Of a DNA stretch of 64,000 nucleotides, positions 1 through 9,199 are shown one piece after another. The notes beneath the pieces are model-generated. The model searched no databases and had not been told where the DNA came from. It was given only the letters and a program-made list of their open reading frames with translations. Location of the stretch: contig NZ_BMTN01000013.1 of NCBI RefSeq assembly GCF_014649695.1, positions 62,001 to 126,000 of the forward strand, in the 5' to 3' direction. The DNA is from Streptomyces kurssanovii (GTDB lineage Bacteria; Actinomycetota; Actinomycetes; Streptomycetales; Streptomycetaceae). The number at the start of each line of letters is the position of its first letter. The first letter of the stretch is position 1. A program made the translations under genes and the position numbers.

Positions 1-652
1 TCTCCCGGATACGGGTCGACAGCGTGGCCCAGTCGTCGACGGGCTTGCCGTTGAACGCGACGATCTTGTCGCCCTCCCGCAGCCCGGCGGCGAACGCCGG
101 CGACTCGGGGTCGCTCTTCGCGCAGGTGTCGCGCTTCTCGCTCTGCGCGATGACGCACTTCTGAACGCCGGCGACCTCGGTGGTCTGCGTCGGCGAGCCG
201 AAGGTCATCATCACGCCGAGGAAGATCGCCACGGCGAGAACGAGGTTCATGAACGGGCCGGCGAACATGACGATGACGCGCTTCCACGGCTTGCGCGTGT
301 AGAAGAGCCGGGTCTCGTCGCCGGGCTTCAGTTCCTCGTACGCGGCGGAGCGCGCGTCCTCGATCATTCCGCGCCACGGCGAGGTGGAGCGGGCCTCGAT
401 GCGGCCGTCCTCACCGGGCGGGAACATCCCGATCATGCGGATGTAGCCGCCCATGGGGATGGCCTTGATGCCGTACTCGGTCTCGCCCTTGTGCCGTGAC
501 CAGATCGTCGGGCCGAAGCCGACCATGTACTGGGGCACGCGGATGCCGAAGAGCTTGGCCGTGGAGAGGTGGCCGAGCTCGTGCCAGGCGATGGAGAACA
601 GCAGCCCGACGGCGAAGAGCGCGATGCCCAGAATGGTCAACAGAATGGTCAT
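1..652 (-). CDS. rseP: RseP/site-2 family intramembrane zinc metalloprotease, 3' part outside the window
   Basis: Peptidase family M50 enzymes cleave transmembrane substrates inside the membrane, for example anti-sigma factors. The visible 217 residues start with a hydrophobic helix carrying the zinc motif HELGH at about residues 24-28. They continue through the MGGYIRMIG segment and a second membrane segment near [16 protein letters not shown], and end in the first part of a PDZ domain ([13 protein letters not shown]). The ATG overlaps the dxr stop as ATGA, so translation is probably coupled to dxr. The carboxy end, including the second metal-ligand motif, lies beyond the window. The family call is secure; the substrate is unknown. 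Confidence 0.93.
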   Translation of the reverse strand, partial: MTILLTILGIALFAVGLLFSIAWHELGHLSTAKLFGIRVPQYMVGFGPTIWSRHKGETEYGIKAIPMGGYIRMIGMFPPGEDGRIEARSTSPWRGMIEDARSAAYEELKPGDETRLFYTRKPWKRVIVMFAGPFMNLVLAVAIFLGVMMTFGSPTQTTEVAGVQKCVIAQSEKRDTCAKSDPESPAFAAGLREGDKIVAFNGKPVDDWATLSTRIRE

Positions 653-1899
653 GCGCGAGCCTCCGCCGTTGCCTTCGCTGCCGTCTCACGGGCCCTGGCC
701 CTGGCCCAGGTCTCCGCTTCGAGTACGTCCGCCACCGTCAGGGAAGTTCCCGACGCGGGGGTGCCATGTGCGGCGACCACCTCGGTGACCGTATCCATGA
801 TGGCGTTGAACGGCAGCCGTCCGTCGAGGAATGCCTCAACGCACTCCTCGTTCGCGGCATTGAACACCGCCGGCGCCGTGCCCCCCAGCTCCCCCACATG
901 GCGGGCGAGGCCCACCGACGGGAACGCCTCGTTGTCCAGCGGGAAGAACTCCCACGTCGAGGCGGTGGACCAGTCGAAGGCGGGGGCCGCGTCCGGCACC
1001 CGCTCCGGCCAGCCCACGCCGATCGCGATCGGCCCCCGCATGTCGGGCGGCGTGGCCTGGGCGAGCGTCGAACCGTCCGTGAACTCCACCATCGAGTGAA
1101 CATACGACTGGGGGTGGACGACGACCTCGATCCGGTCGAAGGGGATGTCGTAGAGCAGATGCGCCTCGATGACCTCGAGGCCCTTGTTGACCAGCGTCGC
1201 GCTGTTCACCGTGATCACCGGGCCCATCGCCCAGGTGGGGTGGGCGAGGGCGTCCTCGCGGGTGACACCCGCCAGCTCCGCCCTGGTCCGGCCGCGGAAC
1301 GGGCCGCCCGACGCGGTCACGACCAGCTTGCGCACATCGCCGCGGGTGCCGGCCGCGAGCGCCTGGAAGAGAGCGGCGTGCTCGGAGTCGACGGGGATGA
1401 TCTGGCCGGGCTTGGCGAGCGCCTTCACCAGCGGGCCGCCGACGATGAGCGACTCCTTGTTGGCCAGCGCGAGGGTCCGGCCGGCCTCGAGGGCGGCCAG
1501 GGTGGGGGCGAGACCGATGGAGCCCGTGATGCCGTTCAGGACGGTGTGGCACGGGGAGGCGGCGAGCTCCGCGGCGGCGTCCGGGCCGGCCAGGATCTCC
1601 GGCAGCGGCTCCGCCCCGTACAGAGCGGCGAGCGCCTCGCGCAGCGCGGGCACGGCGTCCTCACGGGCCACCGCGACCGTCCCGGCACGCAGCTTGCGCG
1701 CCTGCTCGGCAAGCAGACCGACCCGGCCGCCGGCGGCGGACAGGGCGGTCACCCGGAAACGGTCGGGGTGACGCAGCACGAGGTCGATGGCCTGCGTACC
1801 GATGGACCCGGTGGAGCCGAGGACCACGATGTCCCGGCGGCCTTCGGAGGGATCGAAGACGATGTGCGGGTCCGCGAGGGGAGATGGGCTGTCGCTCAT
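649..1899 (-). CDS. dxr: 1-deoxy-D-xylulose 5-phosphate reductoisomerase
   Basis: Dxr catalyses the first committed step of the MEP isoprenoid pathway: NADPH-dependent conversion of DXP to MEP in the cytoplasm. The 416-residue product has the amino-terminal Rossmann motif [11 protein letters not shown] and the conserved segments [29 protein letters not shown] and [28 protein letters not shown] cut into its expected order. The ATG at 1899 follows a G-rich stretch and gives the family's usual length; an upstream in-frame start at 1959 adds 20 unconserved residues. It is immediately upstream of rseP and overlaps it by four bases, an arrangement common in actinobacteria. Confidence 0.96.
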   Translation of the reverse strand: MSDSPSPLADPHIVFDPSEGRRDIVVLGSTGSIGTQAIDLVLRHPDRFRVTALSAAGGRVGLLAEQARKLRAGTVAVAREDAVPALREALAALYGAEPLPEILAGPDAAAELAASPCHTVLNGITGSIGLAPTLAALEAGRTLALANKESLIVGGPLVKALAKPGQIIPVDSEHAALFQALAAGTRGDVRKLVVTASGGPFRGRTRAELAGVTREDALAHPTWAMGPVITVNSATLVNKGLEVIEAHLLYDIPFDRIEVVVHPQSYVHSMVEFTDGSTLAQATPPDMRGPIAIGVGWPERVPDAAPAFDWSTASTWEFFPLDNEAFPSVGLARHVGELGGTAPAVFNAANEECVEAFLDGRLPFNAIMDTVTEVVAAHGTPASGTSLTVADVLEAETWARARARETAAKATAEARA

Positions 1900-1986
1900 C
1901 CCCCCATTGTGGCCGTACTCCCTGTCCGCGTTGACAGGGAGTACCCGGCGGGCCGCCATGATCGGGCCCGCCGCGGTTGTGGCCCG

Positions 1987-3945
1987 TCAGCGGATCGGGC
2001 GGTGCACGTTCTCCTTCGCCGTAGGGCCGGGCGTGGCGTCCGCGATCCACGGGCCTTCGCCGCTCGCGTCGACGACGCCCTCCTCCAGCCAGGTGTACGT
2101 CCCGGAGAGCACACCGTCGACGACCTTGCGGTCGAGGTCGTCGGTGTTCGACCAGAGGCGGGTGAACAGCTCCTCGACGCGGATCCTCGCCTGGCGGCAG
2201 AAGGCGTCGGCGAGCTGGTAGGCCTCGCGGCCGTGGTCGTCGGACGCACGGAGCATGTCCGCGCGGACGCAGGCCGCGCTCATCGCGAACAGTTCGGCCC
2301 CGATGTCGACGATCCTGCCGAGGAAGCCCTGCTTGGTCTCCATGCGGCCCTGCCAGCGGGACATGGCGTAGAAGGTCGAACGGGCCAGTTTGCGCGAGCT
2401 TCGCTCGACGTACCGCAGATGCGTGGACAGGTCCTGGTGCCCGGCGGGGTGGAACTCGGCGTACGTACGGGGCAGCTGGCCCGGTCCGGTGACGAGTTTG
2501 GGCAGCCAGCGGGCGTAGAAGGCGGCCGCGTTGGCCCCCGCCCTGGCCTTGGCGGACATCGGCTTGTCGGGATCGATGATGTCGCCGGCGACGGCCAGGT
2601 GCGCGTCCACCGCCTCACGGGCGATGAGCAGGTGCATGATCTCGGTCGAGCCCTCGAAGATGCGGTTGATGCGCAGGTCACGCAGCAACTGCTCGGCGGG
2701 GACGGCGCGTTCGCCGCGCGCCGCCAGCGACTCGGCCGTCTCGAAACCGCGGCCGCCGCGGATCTGGACCAGCTCGTCCGCCATCAGGCAGCCCATCTCG
2801 GACCCGTAGAGTTTGGCGAGCGCGGCCTCGATGCGGATGTCGTTGCGGTCCTCGTCGGCCATCTGGGAGGCCAGGTCGACGACGGCCTCCAGGGCGAAGG
2901 TGGTCGCGGCGATGAAGGAGATCTTCGCGCCGACGGCCTCGTGCCTGGCGACCGGCTTGCCCCACTGCTCGCGCACCGCCGACCACTCACGGGCGATCTT
3001 CAGGCACCACTTGCCGGCTCCGACGCACATCGCGGGCAGGGAGAGCCGGCCGGTGTTGAGCGTGGTGAGCGCGATCTTCAGGCCCGCACCCTCGGGGCCG
3101 ATGCGGTTCTCCGCGGGGACGCGCACCTGGTGGAAGCGGGTGACGCCGTTCTCGAGTCCGCGCAGCCCCATGAAGGCGTTGCGGTTCTCGACGGTGATGC
3201 CCTCGCTGTCGGCCTCGACGACGAAGGCGGTGATGCCGCCCTTGTGGCCCTCCGACTTCGGCACCCGTGCCATCACGACGAGCAGGTCGGCGACGACACC
3301 GTTGGTGGTCCACAGCTTGACGCCGTCCAGGACGTAGTGGTCGCCGTCCGGGACGGCCGTCGTGGCGAGGCGGGCCGGGTCGGAGCCGACATCGGGCTCG
3401 GTGAGCAGGAAGGCGGAGATGTCGGTGCGGGCCAGCCGCGGCAGGAACTTCTGCTTCTGCTCCTCGGTCCCGAACTGCTTCAGCGGCTGGGGCACACCGA
3501 TCGACTGGTGCGCGGACAGCAGCGCGCCGATCGCCGGGTTCGCGGAGCCGACGAGGGCCAGCGCCTTGTTGTAGTACACCTGGGTGAGGCCGAGGCCGCC
3601 GTACTTGGGGTCGATCTTCATGCCGAGCGCGCCGAGTTCCCTCAGCCCGTTGATCACCTCGTCGGGGATCTGTGCCTCGCGCTCGATGCGGGCGCCGTCG
3701 ATCTCCGTTTCGCAGAACCGGCGGAGTTTGGAGAGGAACTCCTCGCCCCGCCGGGTGGCCTCACCGGTCGGCATCGGATGGGGATGGATCAGGTCGAGCC
3801 GGAAGCGGCCGAGGAACAGCTCCTTGGCGAAACTGGGCTTCCGCCAGTCCTGTTCACGCGCCGCCTCCGCGACCTGTCGCGCCTCGCGCTCGCTGATCTT
3901 CGGGGTGTGGGGCTGATGCAGGGGCTTGTCCGTAGGAGCGGACAT
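1987..3945 (-). CDS. acyl-CoA dehydrogenase, long VLCAD-like form
   Basis: FAD-dependent alpha,beta-dehydrogenation of acyl-CoA thioesters, presumably in fatty acid degradation. The 652-residue protein is much longer than the usual 380-400-residue acyl-CoA dehydrogenase. It has an amino-terminal extension and a carboxy-terminal domain of about 200 residues, as in very-long-chain types. Core signatures are visible: LLTEPDVGSDPARLAT (flavin binding), DGVKLWTTNG, VREQWGKPV, and RIFEGSTEIM, where the Glu is the likely catalytic base. The start at 3945 lies just downstream of a GAGGTGAG stretch. It is probably monocistronic, about 90 bp from dxr. Chain-length preference cannot be read from sequence. 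Confidence 0.9.
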   Translation of the reverse strand: MSAPTDKPLHQPHTPKISEREARQVAEAAREQDWRKPSFAKELFLGRFRLDLIHPHPMPTGEATRRGEEFLSKLRRFCETEIDGARIEREAQIPDEVINGLRELGALGMKIDPKYGGLGLTQVYYNKALALVGSANPAIGALLSAHQSIGVPQPLKQFGTEEQKQKFLPRLARTDISAFLLTEPDVGSDPARLATTAVPDGDHYVLDGVKLWTTNGVVADLLVVMARVPKSEGHKGGITAFVVEADSEGITVENRNAFMGLRGLENGVTRFHQVRVPAENRIGPEGAGLKIALTTLNTGRLSLPAMCVGAGKWCLKIAREWSAVREQWGKPVARHEAVGAKISFIAATTFALEAVVDLASQMADEDRNDIRIEAALAKLYGSEMGCLMADELVQIRGGRGFETAESLAARGERAVPAEQLLRDLRINRIFEGSTEIMHLLIAREAVDAHLAVAGDIIDPDKPMSAKARAGANAAAFYARWLPKLVTGPGQLPRTYAEFHPAGHQDLSTHLRYVERSSRKLARSTFYAMSRWQGRMETKQGFLGRIVDIGAELFAMSAACVRADMLRASDDHGREAYQLADAFCRQARIRVEELFTRLWSNTDDLDRKVVDGVLSGTYTWLEEGVVDASGEGPWIADATPGPTAKENVHRPIR

Positions 3946-4358
3946 TGAGGCTCACCTCGCCGCGAATCGGGGACCGCCGGGTCGATGACCGGCCGGTGGC
4001 TACTCGTTCGTAGTACCCGATTCCCGGCACCTCCACCAGCCCGCGTACGGCACCCGGGAACAGGCCCGGACCGCCGGGGCCCCGCCCGGCGTGCTCCCCG
4101 CAGGCACCTGACCTGCGGCAACGCTGTCGTCTGCGAGAACTCGCCCGGTTCTGCCGCAGCCGCCCCGGTCTTCCGGCCCGTGAAGCCGTTCGGTGCTCCC
4201 ACGGGAACACGCCCCGGGAGCCGCCGTCCTGGGATCCGGCACGGCGCGCACTGCACGAGGACCGCCCCGGCACCGGACACCCGGCACCGGGTGATCGCCT
4301 GCCGGAACGAGCCGGGCCGTGCAGGCCCGGCCGGCGGAGGACCGAAGTCGCCCGCTGC
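3946..4358. other. intergenic region between the phospholipase D and acyl-CoA dehydrogenase genes
   Basis: 413 bp without a convincing gene; open frames here lack coding-type third-position bias. It must contain the promoter of the acyl-CoA dehydrogenase gene near its 3' end as numbered on the minus strand. A small CACCCGG/CCGGGTG hairpin at 4278-4293 could help terminate the phospholipase D transcript. No other signal was recognised. Confidence 0.5.
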
Positions 4359-5975
4359 TCAGAACGTGTTGCGCAGCCGCAGCCTCATCGGGCGGCCGTC
4401 CGGATCGATGACCACGCGGTACAGCGGCGTCGCGAGAAGCCGCTGTGCCCGCGAAAGCTCCGGCGGCCGGTAGGTACGCAGACGTCCGGGCGGCCTGGGA
4501 CCGGAACAGCCCTTTTCGTGCCAGGAGTCCAGAGCGGCCGCCGCCGTCGCGAAGGCGTCGAAGGCGCCCACCGGATCGCACAGGACGTCGCGAGCCCGCG
4601 GGTCCCCGGGTTCCTCCCGGTCCAGGTGCTCGCGCATGAGCCGCAGTCGGAGGTTCCTGGCGAAGGGACGTGCGCCGTCGCCGAGGCCGGCGGGGTCCCG
4701 CGGTTCCCGGTGGTCCGCCGTCTCATCCAGAACGGCGCAGCTGAGTTCCGAATCGTGCGTCCACGAGCGCAGGTTGATGTTGTCGGAGCCCACCGCGGCC
4801 CACACGTCGTCGACCACGCACACCTTGGCGTGCACGTACACCGGTGTCCCGGCATGGTTCTCGAGCCCGTACACGGCGACGCGCCCGCTGCCCGCCCGCC
4901 GCAGCGTCTCCAGTGCGGTGATGCGGCCGATCAGGTTCATCGGCAGCGTGAGGGCGCCGTCCTGCTCGGGGAGGGAGGGGATGACGGCGATGAGGCGCAG
5001 CCCTGGATTCATGCGCAGCGCCCGGGCGAAGTACCCCACCACCTGCGGGGACCACAGGTACTGGTCCTCCAGGTAGATCAGTGCCCGGGCCCGCCGCAGT
5101 GCCTTCAGGTAGGCGCGGGCGATGCTGCGTTCCCCGTCGGGGGCGAAGTCGTAGCCCCGCAGCAGCCGGTTGGGATACGTGCGCAGCACCTGCACCGTGT
5201 GCGTGCCGCACGGTGAGGGATCGGGGAGCTGAGGGGGCAGTGGGTTGGCGTGGACGTCCTCCCGGTGCAGCAGTTCGCGCAGCCGGGACAGCGGGCTGCG
5301 GCTCAGGGGCGCCGGATCGGTCCAGCGTTCGCGGAAGACGGTCTCGATGTCGCCGACCGCGGGGCCGCGGATCGCGAGCTGGACGTCGTGCCAGGGTGGA
5401 TGCGGTCCATAGGCCTTGGCCATGGGCTGGGAGCGGTCGTCGCCGCCATGGTCGATGTCGTCGTTGCGGCTGTGCGACAGGTCGATGCCACCGATGTACG
5501 CGACGTCGAGCCCCGGGCGCCCGGGGTGGCGCAGGACGACGCACTTCTGGTGGTGCGTCCCGCCGGGACGGACCCGCATGTCCAGCAGATACTCGCCGCC
5601 CCCCGCCCGGACCTCCTCGCCGAGGTGGCGGTTCTCCTCCTCGCTGAACTGAAGACTGTCCAGGTGGGACCGCCACACCAGACCTTTGACGATCACGCCG
5701 CGCTCGGCCGCCTCGCGCAGCACCGTGCCGATCTCGGTCCCGGGGCCCGAGAGACGCTCGTCGGGATCGCCGCGCCAGTCGGTGAACAGCAGGAGGTCTC
5801 CGGCACGCAGAGAGCGGACGGCGGCAAGCAGCTCCGCGAAGTAGGCCGCGCCGTGGACCAGAGGGCGTACTTCGTTACCGGCCGACCATGCGGCCCCGTC
5901 GGGACGCCGACGGTCCAAGCGGGTTGCGGGATTGCCTCGCTCACCGGCCGTCAGCAGCCAGTCGACGGATTCCAC
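4359..5975 (-). CDS. phospholipase D family phosphodiesterase
   Basis: The 538-residue product carries two HKD half-sites of the phospholipase D superfamily: H142-Q-K144 in THHQKCVVLRH and H382-A-K384 in VHAKVCVVDD, followed by GSDNINLRSW. The family uses the first His as nucleophile in phosphodiester hydrolysis or transfer. No signal peptide is visible, so a cytoplasmic or membrane-face role, such as cardiolipin synthase-like chemistry, is possible. The GTG at 5975 is chosen because GGAGG lies 8 nt upstream. The frame is open much further upstream, to 6416, but that part is not conserved-looking and contains regulatory palindromes. Substrate is unknown. Confidence 0.85.
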   Translation of the reverse strand: MESVDWLLTAGERGNPATRLDRRRPDGAAWSAGNEVRPLVHGAAYFAELLAAVRSLRAGDLLLFTDWRGDPDERLSGPGTEIGTVLREAAERGVIVKGLVWRSHLDSLQFSEEENRHLGEEVRAGGGEYLLDMRVRPGGTHHQKCVVLRHPGRPGLDVAYIGGIDLSHSRNDDIDHGGDDRSQPMAKAYGPHPPWHDVQLAIRGPAVGDIETVFRERWTDPAPLSRSPLSRLRELLHREDVHANPLPPQLPDPSPCGTHTVQVLRTYPNRLLRGYDFAPDGERSIARAYLKALRRARALIYLEDQYLWSPQVVGYFARALRMNPGLRLIAVIPSLPEQDGALTLPMNLIGRITALETLRRAGSGRVAVYGLENHAGTPVYVHAKVCVVDDVWAAVGSDNINLRSWTHDSELSCAVLDETADHREPRDPAGLGDGARPFARNLRLRLMREHLDREEPGDPRARDVLCDPVGAFDAFATAAAALDSWHEKGCSGPRPPGRLRTYRPPELSRAQRLLATPLYRVVIDPDGRPMRLRLRNTF

Positions 5976-6150
5976 GGACGGCACCTCCGACCTGCGACCG
6001 CAGGGCACCACGTGACCGTTTCTTCGTACCACTCCGGGCCCGGCCCCGCAGCCGCTGCCTGCTCGGGCCGGCATCCGACGTCGCTGGGGCCGAGCGGGCC
6101 CGCGGCTTCTGGGCCACTCGTCGCCACCTCGGACCGGACGCTCCCACGAG

Positions 6151-6328
6151 CCGTGTCCGATCCGGACATCGCTCACCGGGCCGGAGTGACCGTAGGCCCT
6201 TCCCCGGCGTCCGGTCCCGCGACCCGGCGAGGGCCGGAGCATCCCCTTGGGGTTGATCAGCACCGACGGGTCTGCCGCTCGCATGGCGGACATCGCGAGC
6301 CGACCGGCGATGTCCGGGTCGGACACGG
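6151..6328. promoter_or_regulatory. two copies of the palindrome TGTCCG-N3-CGGACA upstream of the phospholipase D gene
   Basis: Positions 6154-6168 read TGTCCG-ATC-CGGACA and positions 6311-6325 read TGTCCG-GGT-CGGACA. With their flanks, 6151-6172 and 6307-6328 form inverted copies matching at 21 of 22 positions. A third half-site, CGGACATCGC, lies at 6287-6296. The remainder of the 420-bp region between 5976 and 6396 holds no gene I can support. Paired dyads upstream of a single gene suggest a dimeric repressor binding at two places. The regulator is not identified. Confidence 0.45.
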
Positions 6329-6396
6329 CTGCCGTGCGCACCCTCCGCTGGAGGGCGCTGGGTGGTTCCGCAAGGGCCGGCGCCCGTGTGTACGAA

Positions 6397-6433
6397 GACG
6401 GCCGGAGCCCCCGCACAGTGGGCTCCGGCCGTC
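6397..6433 (-). terminator. intrinsic-type terminator downstream of the aldehyde dehydrogenase
   Basis: A perfect 14-bp stem (6397-6410 with 6420-6433; GACGGCCGGAGCCC and its complement) closes a 9-nt loop. It begins 20 bp after the stop of the minus-strand aldehyde dehydrogenase gene. There is no U-tract, as is usual in this high-GC group. Confidence 0.75.
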
Positions 6434-6452
6434 GGTCGCGGACGTACGCGCG

Positions 6453-7898
6453 TTACAGCGCCAGTCCGGTGAGGACCAGCACCCGCTCGTACGTGTAGTC
6501 GTCCATCGCGAAGGCCACGCCCTCGCGGCCGACGCCGGACTGCTTGGCGCCGCCGTACGGCATCTGGTCGGCGCGGTAGGACGGGACGTCGCCGACGATC
6601 ACGCCGCCGACCTCGAGGGCACGGTGGGCGCGGAAGGCGGTCTGCACGTCGTGCGTGAACACACCTGCCTGGAGGCCGTACTTGGACTCGTTGACCGCCG
6701 CGAACGCCTCGGTCTCGCCGTCGACCTCGGTCACGGTCAGGACCGGGCCGAAGACCTCCTCGCAGGCGAGGGTGGCGTCGGCCGGGACGTCGGTCAGCAC
6801 GGTCGGCGCGTACGTGGCGCCGTCGCGCTTGCCGCCGGTGAGCAGCTTGGCGCCGCCCTGCACCGCCTCGTCCACCCACGCCTCCACGCGCTTGGCGGCG
6901 TCCTCGCTGACGAGGGGGCCGACATCGGTGGCCGCGTCGGACGGGTCGCCGGTGACCTGGGCCTCCACAGCGGCGACGATCTTCGGCAACAGGCGGTCGT
7001 GGACGGTCGAGTCGGCGATCACGCGCTGCACGGAGATGCAGGACTGGCCGCCCTGGTAGTTGGAGAAGGTGGCGATGCGCGTCGCCGCCCAGTCCAGGTC
7101 CTTCTCGCTCGCGAAGTCGGCGAGGACGACGGCCGCGCCGTTGCCGCCGAGTTCCAGGGTGCAGTGCTTGCGCGGGACCGAGTCCATGATCGCGTAGCCG
7201 ACCTTGTCGGAACCGGTGAAGGAGATCACCGGCAGGCGCTCGTCCTGCACCAGGGCGGGCATCTGCTCGTTCGGCACGGTCAGCACGGACCAGGAACCGG
7301 CGGGCAGGTCGGTCTCCGCGAGCAGCTCGCCGAGGATCAGCCCGGACAGCGGGGTCGCCGGCGCGGGCTTCAGGATGATCGGCGCGCCGACCGCGATCGC
7401 CGGAGCGATCTTGTGGGCGCAGAGGTTGAGCGGGAAGTTGAACGGCGCGATGCCGAGCACGACACCCTTGGGGAAGCGGCGGGTCAGCGCGAGACGGCCC
7501 TGGCCGCCGGCGTCGGTGTCGAGGCGCTGGGCCTCGCCGCCGTTGAAGCGGCGGGCCTCCTCCGCGGCGAACCGGAACACCGAAACGGCCCGGCCGACCT
7601 CGCCGCGGGCCCACTTGATCGGCTTGCCGTTCTCGGCGGAGATCAGCTGCGCGATCTCCTCCGTGCGCTCGACCAGGCGCTTCGACACGTGGTCGAGGGC
7701 GGCGGCGCGGACGTGGGCAGGCGTGGCGGCGAACTCGTCGCGCACGGCGTACGCGGCGGCGACGGCCTCCTCGACCTGGTCGGCGGTCGGCACGGAGACC
7801 TTGCCGACGAGGCGGCCGTCCCACGGGGACGTGACGTCGAGGGAGGTCTCGCCGGTGGCCTGGCGGCCGGCGAGCCAGAAGGCGTGGGTGGAAGTCAT
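6453..7898 (-). CDS. NAD(P)-dependent aldehyde dehydrogenase, candidate succinate-semialdehyde dehydrogenase
   Basis: Oxidises an aldehyde to the acid with NAD(P). The 481-residue product has the family landmarks in order: APFNFPLNLCAHKI (cofactor entry), ILKPAPATPLS, FTGSDKVGY, LELGGNGAAVV with the general-base Glu, GGQSCISVQRV with the catalytic Cys, and EEVFGPVLTV near the end. The ATG at 7898 begins MTSTHAFWLAG; the longer frame from 7991 is unlikely. It lies near gabT and a PucR regulator, so conversion of succinate semialdehyde after GABA transamination is a reasonable inference. Sequence alone does not fix the substrate. Confidence 0.88.
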   Translation of the reverse strand: MTSTHAFWLAGRQATGETSLDVTSPWDGRLVGKVSVPTADQVEEAVAAAYAVRDEFAATPAHVRAAALDHVSKRLVERTEEIAQLISAENGKPIKWARGEVGRAVSVFRFAAEEARRFNGGEAQRLDTDAGGQGRLALTRRFPKGVVLGIAPFNFPLNLCAHKIAPAIAVGAPIILKPAPATPLSGLILGELLAETDLPAGSWSVLTVPNEQMPALVQDERLPVISFTGSDKVGYAIMDSVPRKHCTLELGGNGAAVVLADFASEKDLDWAATRIATFSNYQGGQSCISVQRVIADSTVHDRLLPKIVAAVEAQVTGDPSDAATDVGPLVSEDAAKRVEAWVDEAVQGGAKLLTGGKRDGATYAPTVLTDVPADATLACEEVFGPVLTVTEVDGETEAFAAVNESKYGLQAGVFTHDVQTAFRAHRALEVGGVIVGDVPSYRADQMPYGGAKQSGVGREGVAFAMDDYTYERVLVLTGLAL

Positions 7899-8028
7899 GC
7901 GGAGTCCCGGCCCTTCCGAAGTAGTGGGGTCTGCTCGGTTGCTCTCTCCACACGGTAGGGCCGCGTGTCCGCCGGGTCGTTTGTCCGGCATGGAGTGATC
8001 GCCCGTCCCGGCTGGCCGCTTTGGCGAG

Positions 8029-8988
8029 TCAGCGGCGCCTTTCCGTGGACACGATCAGACAGACCCCCGCCACGACCACGACGCCGCCCACCGCGATCGG
8101 CCAGGACAGCCGCTCGTCGAGGACCAGTGCGCCGAGCAGCACGGCGACCACCGGGTTGACGTAGGCGTAGGTGGCGACAAGCGAGAGCGGGGCGTTGTGC
8201 AGCAGCCACGCATAGGCGGTGAACGCGAGCAGCGAGCCGAAGACGACCAGGTAGGCGAGCGCGATCCAGGAGCGGGTGGATACGTCGCCGAGCACGAAGC
8301 CGTGGTGCTCGCCCCTGCCGAGGGCGACGAGGGCGCAGCCGATGCCGCCCGCGACCATCTCGTAGGCACTGGCGGCGAACGGGTCGGCCGGCATCGGGAC
8401 GCGGGAGGACGAGAAGGAGCCGATCGACCACATCAGGGTCGCCGCGATCACGGTGAGCACGCCCGTGATGCGCACGTCACCGCTGAGGCCGGGCAGGGTC
8501 AGCACCGCGAGTCCCGCGAGTCCGAGCGCCACGCCGCCGTAGGCGCCGGGGCCGGGACGCTCGCCGGACGCCCTGCGCAGGACGACGACCCACGCGGGGA
8601 CCACGGCGATCAGCAGCGCGGCGAGCCCAGAGGGGATGGACGTCTCCGCGAGGACGACCAGGCCGTTGCCGCCCAGGAGCAGCAGCAGGCCGACGACGGC
8701 CGCGGAGGCGAGCTGACGCCTGGTGACCTTGAGCGCGGCCGGGCCGCGCCGCCAGGCGACGAGTGCGCCGAGGACCAGGCCGGCGACGACGAACCGGATC
8801 GCCGCCGAGACGAACGGCGGCATCGTCTCGACGACGATGCGGATGCCGAGGTAGGTGGAGCCCCAGACGACGTACACGATGACGAGGGCGGCCCAGACGG
8901 CTCCGGAGAGCCGGCGGCGGGCGGGTGCGGGCCGGCGCGCGGTGAGATCGGGCGCGACGGACGCCGGCTCGGTGGCGGGGTTTGTCAT
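8029..8988 (-). CDS. EamA/DMT superfamily transporter, YedA-like
   Basis: A 319-residue inner-membrane protein with about ten hydrophobic segments in two homologous EamA halves. The first half begins at WAALVIVYVVWGSTYLGIRI and the second at TGVLTVIAATLMWSIGSF. The motif MPPFVSAAIRFVVAGLVLG and the ending ALVLDERLSWPIAVGGVVVV are typical of YedA-type metabolite exporters. No soluble domain is present. The 211-bp stretch upstream (8989-9199) contains only a short CCGACTTCGATC tandem duplication at 9091-9114. Substrate is unknown. Confidence 0.88.
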   Translation of the reverse strand: MTNPATEPASVAPDLTARRPAPARRRLSGAVWAALVIVYVVWGSTYLGIRIVVETMPPFVSAAIRFVVAGLVLGALVAWRRGPAALKVTRRQLASAAVVGLLLLLGGNGLVVLAETSIPSGLAALLIAVVPAWVVVLRRASGERPGPGAYGGVALGLAGLAVLTLPGLSGDVRITGVLTVIAATLMWSIGSFSSSRVPMPADPFAASAYEMVAGGIGCALVALGRGEHHGFVLGDVSTRSWIALAYLVVFGSLLAFTAYAWLLHNAPLSLVATYAYVNPVVAVLLGALVLDERLSWPIAVGGVVVVAGVCLIVSTERRR

Positions 8989-9199
8989 GAGCAGGAGATT
9001 AGAGATGCGAGAGCCACGGAACCAACAATCCTGCCCGGAAGCGGGCAGGATCCGGCGCGTTCGGCGTTCTGTTCCGATCCGACTCCGTGCCCGACTTCGA
9101 TCCCGACTTCGATCCCGACCGGCTTTCGGCGGGCCTGTCGACCGCGGCGGACCCGTAAGCCGCCGCGTATCAGGGACGCCGCGGACCCGGAAACGCCAC

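Noticed and set aside
496-3948. Very long plus-strand open frame opposite dxr and the acyl-CoA dehydrogenase
   Set aside because: It is the antisense shadow of two well-identified genes; such frames are common in high-GC DNA. The same holds for the plus-strand frames over 22.6-25.5 kb and 29.4-31 kb.
5976-6416. Amino-terminal extension of the phospholipase D protein by up to 147 residues
   Set aside because: A GTG at 5975 has an ideal ribosome binding site, the extension shows no domain-like sequence, and the region carries palindromes expected of a promoter.
8989-9199. 12-bp tandem duplication CCGACTTCGATC as a regulatory site
   Set aside because: Only two copies, no dyad and no promoter-like neighbour; chance slippage is likely.
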